Below, one piece after another: positions 54,501 to 64,000 of a stretch of DNA of 64,000 nucleotides. The notes below the pieces were generated by a model, which was not told where the DNA came from, made no database searches, and saw nothing but the letters and a program-made list of their open reading frames with translations. How positions within the stretch are numbered: position 1 is the first letter of the stretch; each line of letters begins with the position of its first letter. This DNA is from Trichobilharzia regenti (lineage: Eukaryota; Platyhelminthes; Trematoda; Strigeidida; Schistosomatidae), in NCBI GenBank assembly GCA_944472135.2, contig OX235270.1:44144352-44208351 (forward strand). Reading direction: 5' to 3'. The position numbers were made by a program, and so were the translations under genes.

Positions 54501-56767
54501 AAAATGGACTCAGTTTTGCTTCGATCTTTCCCCTCACATTTCATTGCGTGAATTCCATCATCACACCTTGTTTTCAAAGACTACTTCCACATCGTGCCAC
54601 CTAATTTATGGCATATCGGGTCATACATCAATGCTTTTATTCAACACAAGTGCAGAAAGAACGAGCGACATAATTTCACTTGATGAATGAACTAGTGACT
54701 CACCACTTCTTATCGACGTATATTAGAGCAGAAGGCTCACATTTTAACTAGGTCAAATCGGGCTACAAGATGCGGATATTTTATTGAAGTGCTTAAATAT
54801 AGAAATAATATAATAAGTCAGACACAAAGGTACTCGCATGCTACTCTGGGAGTGCAACCAGGGTGAGTTGCTACAACTGTATTCAGATAGATATTCATAC
54901 TTCACTAACATAAATTTCACATATAAAGTGAAATGTTCTTCAATCACATTAACTCAGAAACGGGTTTATTCAATAAGTCCTTCTGTCATCCAATGTTAGT
55001 GATGTTTAGCGGATAATTACCGCTTCTTTTGAAGTTTAAAGATTTACGTAAACCATGCTTTGGTTAGAAGGCATGCATGTTTGTGAGAAAATGGGAAATA
55101 TATATGAAGAGAGCACTTAGAGAGGTGATTAAATAGCTGGGAAAACAAGAGTATGCGACACTTCATGATCACACCTACTTTTGATAAAAACTATTTTTAC
55201 TATTGCACAACTATATTCGTAATCCTTTATTGTTCCTGAGTCCCATTGCTTTATTGATTAATATTAATCTCTTATTCCTATCAAGTTGAAAATTACTATC
55301 TTGAACGCTAACCGTAGTTTCTATGATGAATTAAATAATAATTGTGGCTGTGTTAACGTATGTGTGCTAATTGCGATTGTAAATTTATTGAGAATGAAAT
55401 CATTGAAAAGATCGCGGAAAGTCTTGTTTTCTCTCTGATTTCCTGGTGAATCTCCTAATATCAAATGGGATGATAAACGATCACCAGTCTGACGTAAGTA
55501 CCCTGGATTTCTTTAGCTTAGTTAATACCTTAATAAACAGTAATTCATCATTAATCTCCTTAAACATCTTTGGAGCGCAACGTCCACTGTCTTACTTTGC
55601 TTTTGCAACCTCAACCGCAGTTACAGGACTACTATCTACAACGTATTCGAGTAGTTTTCGGATCAACCTGTTTAGGATAAGCATTCTCAAAACAGTTGAC
55701 TTTACCGGAAGCATCATATAGCCGCATATTTCTTGATATTATTAAAATGTTTATTATGCAGTCTCAATCGAAATAAAGTTTGATTGACGCCTGTTTAATG
55801 TAACACCACTAGTCTGGACGTTTGCGGATTGTGTTGTTAAACACAACCTTTACAGTCAACAACAGAAGGTAATCTAAAGTTGCTCCTTTATGTTTCAGTT
55901 AATCAATTAAGAATTTTTGTGGGTCAAGTGGAATTTACTTGAACAATTTAAATTCTTCCAAATGGCTCAGACCGATACTTCATGGACTAGCTGTCGTTTT
56001 TATAATCCGTTTCAAGCATGTGAACTGCTAGTTCTAGGTTTAAAGTATTACCCCAAACCAGAAAAAAACGAATTAGGAAGTAACATTACTGTGTAGTGGT
56101 TTAAGTTGGTTAATTTGCACCGTAGTAGTCACCCACTTTTTGGTTTTTCCACTCACAGCATCTAGGAACTTCACTCTAGTTTCCATAAAACAGCACGTCA
56201 TGGTGAACAATGGGTAAATATGTATGACATCTTTTAATCACCTCAAAAATGGGTATTTATAACGCCGGCTGATACATCAATTTTGTCTACGATTGTATTT
56301 TTCGTTTTCTCTATTGTTCACATCGTGGTTTCGCAGAACATTAGCATTTCTGTGAGGCCTAATGGACCATGCGGTAGTGCAGTTGCAGTGCACTTGACAC
56401 TCAGTGTTTAGTGTCGAAAACGAAGTGTTCGTCTCAGTGTTGAAATTCCGTCACCTAACAACTATGAAGAGTTCCTAAGAATTCTCATGTAAGTTGAGTG
56501 GTCAATGCCATCCCCTAACTGAATTTCAGGCCAGACGGTGTCGGAATGTTAGTATTATCTATTTACCCACCTCTGTGTCTTTGAAAACACTTTATCCTAT
56601 CGTCGTTAATAATAAGCATAATGTAACTGACTGAGTTTAAGTGTATTCATTGTTCTCATAGACCATTTTATCTTTCTTCTCTTTGTTTGCAAGTGCTTTC
56701 AACTCTTATCGTACACAAAGAATATTCAAAATGTCTTCCAATATCGTGTTAGCCGCTTGTTAAGAAA
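51546..56767. other. Gene-poor stretch upstream of NDST
   Basis: 5.2 kb of AT-rich sequence with microsatellites ((TA)n at 52717-52739 and an AT-rich run at 53836-53880). A GC-richer patch lies at about 53280-53450. No retroelement block or exon was recognised. NDST promoter and 5' UTR sequences should lie near the right end, but no element can be named. Confidence 0.4.
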
Positions 56768-59700
56768 ATGCATTTAAAATTCAGAATTCGTTTTCTAATA
56801 ACAGTACTGCTTCTTTTGACGATTTTGTTTTTAATAACATGGAGATTCTCAGGATTTCCCAACCAATATATATCAAGAGTGAGTTTATTCGAGGTGGAGT
56901 TCGGAAACTTGAAGCCAACTTTAATAAAGACTAAAGGATACGAATGTCATTCACATGACATAGAAGTTTTTCAACCTCAGATGAGTACATATCATAAAGA
57001 TGACCATCAGCTGAAGTCTTGTGTAGACTGTAAGAATTCTGTGGTAGTTTTCACATTTTCGAAAAGTTCACCTACGAACAGATACTTAGCTTATATCCTG
57101 AAAGTTCTACTAATTCCATATCATGTAATTACTATTAATCACGTACAAGCAAACAGCATTTCAGCTTTTTTGAAAGTGCTTTCACATACTGAACGTATTA
57201 CTATGATAATTTTTGAGAACTTTGCTATTTACACTAATTTACCACAAGGAGAAAGATCTCAGGTTGATATTTTCTGCAGAAAGCACAATGTTGGAGTCAT
57301 TGGATTTTTATTCGATGGTGAAACCTTCACAACTGAAGCCGGCACATGGTCTAAGGTGAGCTAATTTACTTATTTCCTTCTAGATATAAGTTTTTGTTTG
57401 AACCATAACTTTGTTGCCACAAATTGTTTGAAGCCGTATATGGATTTATGTTCAACGTATAAAGGTATAAATTCCGTATTTTTTTCCTTCATGTTCCCAG
57501 TGGAACATAGGGCCAGTGGCTTGAAGTTTCTGTAGCAGTGTTTAATTTTACAGGATGGGGTTGCTAGCCTCATGCCCAACCTTTCTTCTTTACCAGCATT
57601 ATTTCTGGTTCAGCGAGGTAAAGGAGTTCGTCGGCCGGGGATCGAACCCCGAACCATGTGCATGGTCGGCGAGCGTCCTAACCACTGTGCCACCGACGCA
57701 TATAAATTCCGTATGCTAGTGGATAAAATGACATTCCACACATGCGATGTTTGATTGGTTTTTTTACAATATATGTTGGTGTTCATGAGATAATTGAATA
57801 TAATTGCTTATTAAGAAAACTAAAAGCTGGTAAGTATTCATAAGTAGAATTTACTGTCTTTAAACATTCAATCTACTTATGAACTGAGATATATGTTTAA
57901 AAAATGAAAATGGTTAGCACTTGTTACATATTTAAGTTCATTTGGTAAAGGTGATCTAAAAACTACGTGAAATAGAAGAGTCAAACCTAAAAGTTTTTGA
58001 TGGTCCATCTCCCCTGTAAAACTACAATGCTGTATACCTATCACAGTAGTTAATTACTTTGTTTGATTGCATGGAGGATTTCACCATGAGCTGACATCAG
58101 TTAGAGAACCACTGAAAAACCAGCTGGGAGTACTGGAAAGCTGTTCCGTCCTAGTTTGTGACCCTTCAGCAGTACGCACCAACCGGGGTTCGAACCCAGG
58201 ACCTTCTGGCTACAAGGCGAGCTCGTAGACCATTGAGCCACTGGGACCTGATCCACTGGCCCTTGAGTTCTAACTTCTGCCAATTCACAACATAGCGCGA
58301 CCATTTCTCAATGTCTTCTTCGATGAGTTACTGCCTCATCTTCAACCTGCTGATGTCAGCCTATGGTGAAATCCTCCATGCAATCAAACAAAATCCCTAC
58401 AAAACGAATACTTGAAAATTACTTTGTTATTTGCTTTTCTAATCAAGACCGTTATCGTCAACCTTCTTCTACCTTAACTACACAGCATTGATACTCAAGT
58501 GTAGACACTAAAATATTTGATTCCTAATCTTGGTGTGTTACACTGTTGGGATCCTTTTAAAAATTTTCAAACTGGCAGGCTTATTGCGTATTGAACACCT
58601 ATGAAGCTGGCCAAATCAAAACCAATTCAGGGAAACTCATCATTCGTCAAAATAAATCACAATTTCCTGAAGTATGGTGAGAGTACCAAAAGCACTAGGT
58701 CTGATATAGAAGATTTGTAGCTCAGGTGGATGGCTTTGATGTGGTTGCGTTTTGTGAGCTGATGGCTTTAATTGTGAAGACTTCATAGCCCTTCTAGACA
58801 ACCTCTTCATCTCAAACTTCAGTATGAAGTGGGAACATTTTTCGTTGGTGAATAAGGCTTTACGTCCATGCACATTGTCCGGGGTTCGATCCCCGGCCGA
58901 CGAACTCCTTTACCTCGCTGAACCAGAAATAATGCTGGTAAAGAAGAAAGGTTGGGCATGAGGCTAGGAACCCCAACCTGTAAAATAAACACTACTACAG
59001 CAACTTCAAGCCACTAGCTTGAAGCCCTATGTTCCACTGGGGAACGTGAAGGAAAAAAAACAAGTACATATTCACACCTGTGCGGAAATAAGGAGAAAAA
59101 TAACCACCGACAGCCATTTGTAACCGTTTTTTATACACAGTTGTTGGAATTTTAGAAGTGAAGCTTTCCTTGTATGGTTTCTGAGTTCTTTCCAGCTAAG
59201 TGAGAATTACAGTTACACTGTTTATAAACGTTCATATTGCTTGATATATTAATATGTGAAATATCTCACAAGCCCTGTAACATTTATGGAATTTTTGACC
59301 ATCCAAAAGAATTCTAATAATGTCCTGTCGTGGAATTTTCTCACATTTTCGACGTAATTGTTGACATTTTTCTACACTTTAGAATAAATGCTGCCTGTTT
59401 TGTGCACATAAAATTAAGTAGCCCATACTAGTTACCAAGATACTGAGCAGATTTTAAGTAGTAAAGTAGCGCTAGTAAACAGTAAGCAATGTAGTGAGTG
59501 CATATAACGAATATAAATATGTGAGTTCTACTAACTGAGTATACTAAGAAGTTGGTAGTGGTGATATCATTGGATTCATTAGCCTATTTTCCATCTTGGT
59601 TGGTTTAATTCTCTCATTTCTTAACCCACTTTCACTTCGTCTTCATATTTTAGTATGGTGTATCTTTGGGTATCTACGGTGTAAAATGCTTTGTAATTTC

Positions 59701-62700
59701 AAAGGATAAGTGAAATAACAAGATAGGAAAGAAAAAGAGGTAGGGCAAGAAATAGGTGTTTATGAAAACCTGGTAGCTAATAGGGAGGAGAAGAATGTAA
59801 AGATCAACAACGAAAAGAGAAGGTGAACACTGAACAAAGAAGTGGAGAAAAGTGCCAAGAAAGAACAAAAGAATACGATTTTACGACACACTGGCAACTG
59901 AAGTGAAACAGGTCGCAGGTAAGAGAGACCTCACAACAGTGCATCAAGTAACCACGTCGCTATGTGGAAAGAGATAAACACAGATAAAGCTAGTAAAAGA
60001 TACGAAAGAAAACTCAGGCATCAAAGAGTAGAAAGAGAAGAAACGCTGAGCTGATCACTTTAAAGGACTCTTAAATCGACCATTATTTAGAACTGGCCTA
60101 GAAATATCACTACTAGCTGACACAGAACTATCAGTGAACACTTACTCTCCGATCAAAGCAGAAGTCTTAAGGGCTATAAGCTTACTAAGAGCTGGCCAAG
60201 AAGAGGTGGAGTCATATAGAACTCCCCAAGAGGGACTGAAAACTGACCCAAAGACTTCAGAGGGCATGGTCATTCCACTAATGAAGAGGTAGCGGAAGGG
60301 AACTTATCTACTGACTAACAATAAAAGGCAACAATCACCGTCAATGGGAGAAATCTAAAGGAAGTTATCTCTTTCACCTACCCGGATAGACAGTGTCGTT
60401 TTCTAATAGAGCCTGGAATAGCAGAAAACTCTTCACATCAACTTCATTTATTTCGAAAAAACTGTTGACAGCGTCGACTGTGAAGTCGTTTGAAAATTGT
60501 TCCAACACTACGGAGTGTGGTGCCTCAAACACTAATAAACCTGTTGGAATAGCTATATGATGATGCCTCATGCCAAGTAATACACAGTAGAAAGCTCAAC
60601 GAAGTATTTAAAGTGAAGACAGGAGCGAGAAAAGTGCTTACTTTCATTGAAAGTCTTATTGTATGTGGTGAACTAGGTTATGCGAAAGACCGTGTAGAGC
60701 AAATGGGCATACACTGGAACAACAAAAGGAACTTAAGGGATCTGAATTTCGTGGATTATTTGTGTCTCAGGTCTCATAATCTTGGTAACACACAAGCGAC
60801 AGTCAGCACTTTGTCAGAAGAGGCAACAAAGACAGAGAAAAAAAAATGAAAAACGTATAAACTACCGGGCTTTTAACTGGAAGTCAGTGATCACATATAT
60901 ATATATATATATATATAATGGATGGATGTGTAGGAGCCCAATCAAATATAGACGCCAATCTCTATCAACAGAAGAAATCTAAAGGAAGTCGTCTGTTTAA
61001 CTTACCCACTTGGAGAGCACTGATTCAACCACAAGCAGGCGTCGCGGTTAAGGATGTCAAAAACACCCAGGATCAAGGATCAAGTCAGGTGTTTATGACT
61101 CTAAAAGGAGTTTGGAGGTTTGCAGCACTTGACACAGCAAACGAGATCCAAATTTTCAATACTAATATTAAACCAGTACTTGCATGTAGTTCACACATCT
61201 GGCGTGTGCGTTACCAAAGCATTTCCAGCAGGCTACTGCAGACTTTCACCAACACTTGCGTTCACTCCATGCTGAGGATCAGATGACCAACAAGGAAAAT
61301 CAATTCCACATAGAGTAAATTTATTTGATAAAATCACACAGTGATATACAGCGTTATTTACGGATGACGTTTAAAGCACAATTTATGGCTCATATTCATA
61401 TCACTATTGCCTTCATATGGCTATGAGCAATAAATTGTGCTCAAAACATCGTCAGTAAATAATGCTGTGTATCACTTTGTGATTTTATCAAATCAATTTA
61501 CTCTTTGGTGGAATTGTGCGTCCGTGGTATAGTGGTTAGGACTCTCGCCGACCATGCACATGGTCCGAGGTTCGATCCCCTGCCGACACACACCTGATAT
61601 CTATGGTCGGCCTGCAAAATTTGGGCTACCGATATCACATGCTAAAAATTCCATACTTGTAGCAAAAATACAGTGTGGAATCAAGCTGTAATCAAAATAA
61701 ATAAATAAAATAATACCACAGTACTCAAGTTTACTTCTTATATGAAGGATAAGCTACATGGAGGTCTGGCAGCAAATCAACATAAAATGTGTCACTCAAC
61801 AAATATGCAGAAGGAAGCAAAGCTGGACTGGAAAAACGCTGAGGAGACTGTTGAATGGCATCATATCCCAGGCAGTCGAGTGAAACACGAATGGTAAGAG
61901 ATGAGTTAGGCATCTAATGGTGACACTGAGGTGGTCATATGAAAAGGAAATGAAAGCTTGTGGTGGTCATGGAGACAGTTGAAAGTGATAGCAGGGAACC
62001 CAGTGGAATGAAGGTGCTTAGCTACACCCTCTTTTCTACTCGGGACGTCAGAAATGAAAGACCGAGTCCTAATAATGACAATGATAGCAGTAATAAAGTC
62101 TTCTTGTCTCTAAATATAGGCTGGGTAATTCGACCAATCTATGCAGGCGTCTTTCATGTGTTACTTCCAGTCATGCTTTTAAATTCTGGTGTATTTTCAC
62201 AAGGGCTTATATTCATGAAGCAAAATAAGTTCACCACTAATATCCTAAACGTACATATTTACACACATACTTTAATAGTGCATTCACCCAACATTTTGTG
62301 GAAGTACAATATGAAGTGAATGTCTTAAGATGCGTCAATGTAAACAACAAACAATCTATCACAAATGTGCTTAAATTTGCTGAAACAGTAGCGTATTACA
62401 TTATTTTGAGCATGATTAGTGTCTAGCTTTCTGTTGAACAAGTTGATTTAATTTCATCTTGTACTTGCTATTTCACTTTAATTATGACATGAAATCTGAA
62501 ACTGATGTCAAATTATAGGTTATTTAGGAAGAGTAAATTATGCCAAGTTTACTTTGTTAGAAGTCATATTCATGAATAACTGTTCTCTTTTAACTGCAAG
62601 GTTGGAGAGCTACCACTCTACATCCATCGACTTGAAAAGCCTCCGCAGGGGCTTTACACATCAAAGAGTTCACCACTATTCAGGATCACACGTCCTAACC

Positions 62701-62909
62701 GGATGAACCCAGACATACTTGATATTCAGGAACAAATTTATGGCACGCAAAACATAACACGCACTCAACATGTCTGTTGTATGGCAACGTTGGTTCCTGT
62801 TTCAAATAATGTACAATCATACAGAACTGTTGCATTTACGAAAACTGGTGAATATTTTGGACCTATGTCAACTTATGACTCATTACCGGTTAATATGAAA
62901 AGTTGTGAG
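56768..62909 (+). CDS. NDST: Heparan sulfate N-deacetylase/N-sulfotransferase, first two coding exons
   Basis: Exon 1 is 56768-57355 (196 codons, ends AAG|GTGAGC). Exon 2 is 62601-62909 (103 codons, after TGCAAG, ends GAG|GTGAGT). Both boundaries are in phase 0, so 299 residues are present and the gene runs off the window. A signal anchor (residues about 9-27) predicts a type II Golgi membrane protein. Blocks typical of the N-deacetylase half follow: ITMIIFENFAIYTNL (compare LIIYENILKYVNL in vertebrate NDST), VGVIGF, LPLYIH and SPLFRITRP, in the same order as in the family. NDST enzymes remove acetyl groups from heparan chains and sulfate the freed amines. The catalytic residues lie further on and cannot be checked. 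The 5245-bp intron holds SINEs and an old RTE copy. Confidence 0.87.
57480..57700 (-). mobile_element. tRNA-derived SINE, full length with target duplication
   Basis: Minus-strand head with a GGTTCGATCCCCGG B-box. The body has AACCCCATCCTG and GGCCCTATGTTCCACTGGGAAC, with an A-tail (T-run at the left, plus-strand view). A perfect 14-bp direct repeat TATAAATTCCGTAT flanks it (57466-57479 and 57701-57714). It lies in the NDST intron. Confidence 0.92.
58059..58392 (-). mobile_element. tRNA-related SINE-like element with inverted ends
   Basis: Inverted arms of about 44 bases (58059-58103 and 58349-58392, GTTTGATTGCATGGAGGATTTC and its complement) enclose a tRNA-like head on the minus strand. The head has CAGTGGCTCAATGGT as A-box and GGGTTCGAACCCC as B-box. 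A strongly mutated hammerhead-like core is also present (CTGCTGAAGGGTC...GGACGGAAC). Related to 27521-27690. In the NDST intron. Confidence 0.7.
58865..59058 (+). mobile_element. tRNA-derived SINE, plus strand
   Basis: B-box CCGGGGTTCGATCCCCGG at about 58878-58895, the same body as the 57480 copy, ending GGAACGTGAAGG and an A-run. The first part of the tRNA head is missing. Confidence 0.85.
60894..60917. repeat. (AT)n microsatellite
   Basis: Twelve AT units inside the old RTE copy. Confidence 0.9.
61312..61503. repeat. Foldback (palindrome, MITE-like)
   Basis: Arms at about 61312-61385 and 61427-61503 are inverted copies (GAGTAAATT...ATAAAATCACA). The architecture is that of 7441-7601. It is inserted in the old RTE copy. 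Confidence 0.75.
61517..61710 (+). mobile_element. tRNA-headed SINE with a different body
   Basis: The head GTGCGTCCGTGGTATAGTGG and B-box GAGGTTCGATCCCC resemble the other SINEs. The body (ATATCTATGGTCGGCCTGC...) is different, and the tail is (AAAT)n at about 61695-61710. I do not call it a real tRNA gene, because no clean anticodon arm can be folded. Confidence 0.65.
62091..62600. other. NDST intron, nothing recognised
   Basis: Sequence between the old RTE copy and NDST exon 2. A CTTTTAACTGCAAG acceptor ends it. Confidence 0.4.
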
Positions 62910-63054
62910 GTGAGTTAACTTTTATAATAACAAATGCAGTGGTTAATGCGGAATATTTATCCAGTACCTCTCGATTGTAATTTATTTTACTTGCACATAA
63001 TTGCGTGAAACGCGAAAAGAAATCTTCGGAAAACAAATAATAAGCCTAATAAAC

Positions 63055-64000
63055 AGTCACCTCTCTATCTCACTCAACTTCATCGACTTTGAAAAGGCCT
63101 TCGATAGTACAGCGTCGATCGAGAGGTGATTTGGAAACTACTTCGCTACTACGGTGGGGTGTCATCGACAATTATACATCTCATCCAACAGTTATACGAT
63201 AATGCTGCATGCGAAGTAATCCACAACGGGAAACTTTCGGAAGCCTTCGAAGTGAGGACGGGAGTAAGACAAGGCTGCCTACTATCGCCAATGATTTTCC
63301 TGGTTGCAGTAGATTGGATAATGCGACAGACAGTAGCGGGCAATGAAGAAACAGGCATAAAATGGACTCACACAAAAAGAGACTTGGAGGATCTGGACTT
63401 CGCCCTTGATGACATATATATGTCTGATTTCCCACAAACTGGAAGATATGCAAGTCAAAAGCAGCAACAAGTTGGCAGAAGAAGCATCCAGAGAAGATTG
63501 GACTTCAGGTGAACATAGATAAAACAGAGGTGATGAAGATTCCTGGCCAACACCACCAACAGCCACAACAACAACAATCAGCCGGCATAAATGGGAGGAA
63601 CCTGAAAGAAACAACCTCCTTTACCTACCCACCGGACTGGGAAGCATCGTTTCAACTACAGGCGAACGGAAGTGACGAGGATATCAAAGTGAGAATCGGA
63701 AAAGCAAGACAGGGTTTCATTACTCTCACCAAGTCTGTGTGGAGGTCAACATCACTCACCATCAAAAATAAGATCCGGATCTTCAACTCCAATGTGAAGT
63801 CAGTCACAGCTACTTTCTATGCGGATCAGAGACTTGGCCAGCGCGTCATAAACAGCATCTCAAACAAACTTCAGACCTTCATTAACAGTTGTCTTCGCTC
63901 AGTACTCCGGTCAAGATCAGATGGCCGGCCAGAAAAGATCAGCAACAGGGAGGGATCTCTGTCAATGAGCGAACCAACTCAGCAGGAACCGATTGTGAAA
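63055..64000 (+). mobile_element. RTE-type (SR2-like) retrotransposon, continues past the window
   Basis: Starts at motif A ([10 protein letters not shown]) and reads through [28 protein letters not shown] (63397-63414), an [12 protein letters not shown] block and [14 protein letters not shown] to the window end. It has a 5-nt insertion after motif A (63109-63113) at the same place as the copies at 2848 and 9944, but with different bases (ACAGC instead of GCAGT). It lies in the intron after NDST exon 2. Confidence 0.9.

Larger units (their letters stand above)
59700..62090 (+). pseudogene. Old RTE-type element, interrupted
   Basis: Linker sequence between endonuclease and RT is visible from about 59780 (LNKEVEKSAKKEQ). 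RT pieces follow (VDSVDCEVV...LFQHYGV near 60460-60520) with stops. A FTYLGS-type region is at about 61000. A frame at 60918-61286 contains FNTNIKPVLACSSHIW and FTNTCVHSMLRIR. The C-terminal piece resumes after other insertions, at about 61790-61980. (TA)n, a foldback and a SINE have inserted into it. Confidence 0.7.

Noticed and set aside
61517..61590. Possible tRNA gene
   Set aside because: A- and B-boxes are present, but no proper anticodon stem-loop folds, and an SINE-like body and A-rich tail follow. The same holds at 8490-8560 and 58190-58250.

Overview
The window looks like nuclear DNA of a schistosome-type blood fluke (Schistosomatidae, Platyhelminthes). The evidence is an AT-rich genome packed with SR2-like RTE, Penelope-like, CR1-like and BEL/Pao retroelements, a hammerhead ribozyme carrying the loop typical of the Schistosoma satellite ribozyme, and a host gene with 32-38 nt introns at its 5' end followed by introns of 1-10 kb. 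The exact species cannot be set from the sequence alone.

Two host genes can be supported, in divergent orientation. On the minus strand, 31556 down to 8093, lies a MAPK15 (ERK7/ERK8) kinase gene. I could assemble eight exons in phase (356 codons), including a 58-nt exon; its non-kinase C-terminus was not found and probably lies left of the window. On the plus strand, from 56768, are the first two coding exons of a heparan sulfate N-deacetylase/N-sulfotransferase (NDST), which runs off the right edge.

Layout: 1-2720 Penelope-like (PLE) remnants; 2848-7150 RTE copies, one split by a 480-bp solo LTR; 7189-7601 a PLE end and a foldback; 8093-31556 MAPK15, with introns holding RTE, PLE, foldbacks, tRNA-derived SINEs and the ribozyme; 33813-36228 a complete PLE insertion with identical inverted ends; 36241-39145 unrecognised; 39151-50283 a tandem BEL/Pao-type array (four LTRs, three gag genes, no pol) inserted into a CR1-like element; 51541-56767 no recognised gene; 56768-62909 NDST exons, with SINEs and an old RTE in the intron; 63055-64000 another RTE copy.

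The most unusual system is the gag-only LTR array. It has a 3604-bp unit with TGTCA/TGACA-ended LTRs, one 5-bp target duplication around the whole array, a 651-codon Gag with a damaged zinc knuckle and a C-terminal membrane segment, three hairpin boxes per unit, and a 38-nt GT...AG segment present in three LTRs but precisely absent from the first, as though one copy had passed through a spliced RNA.
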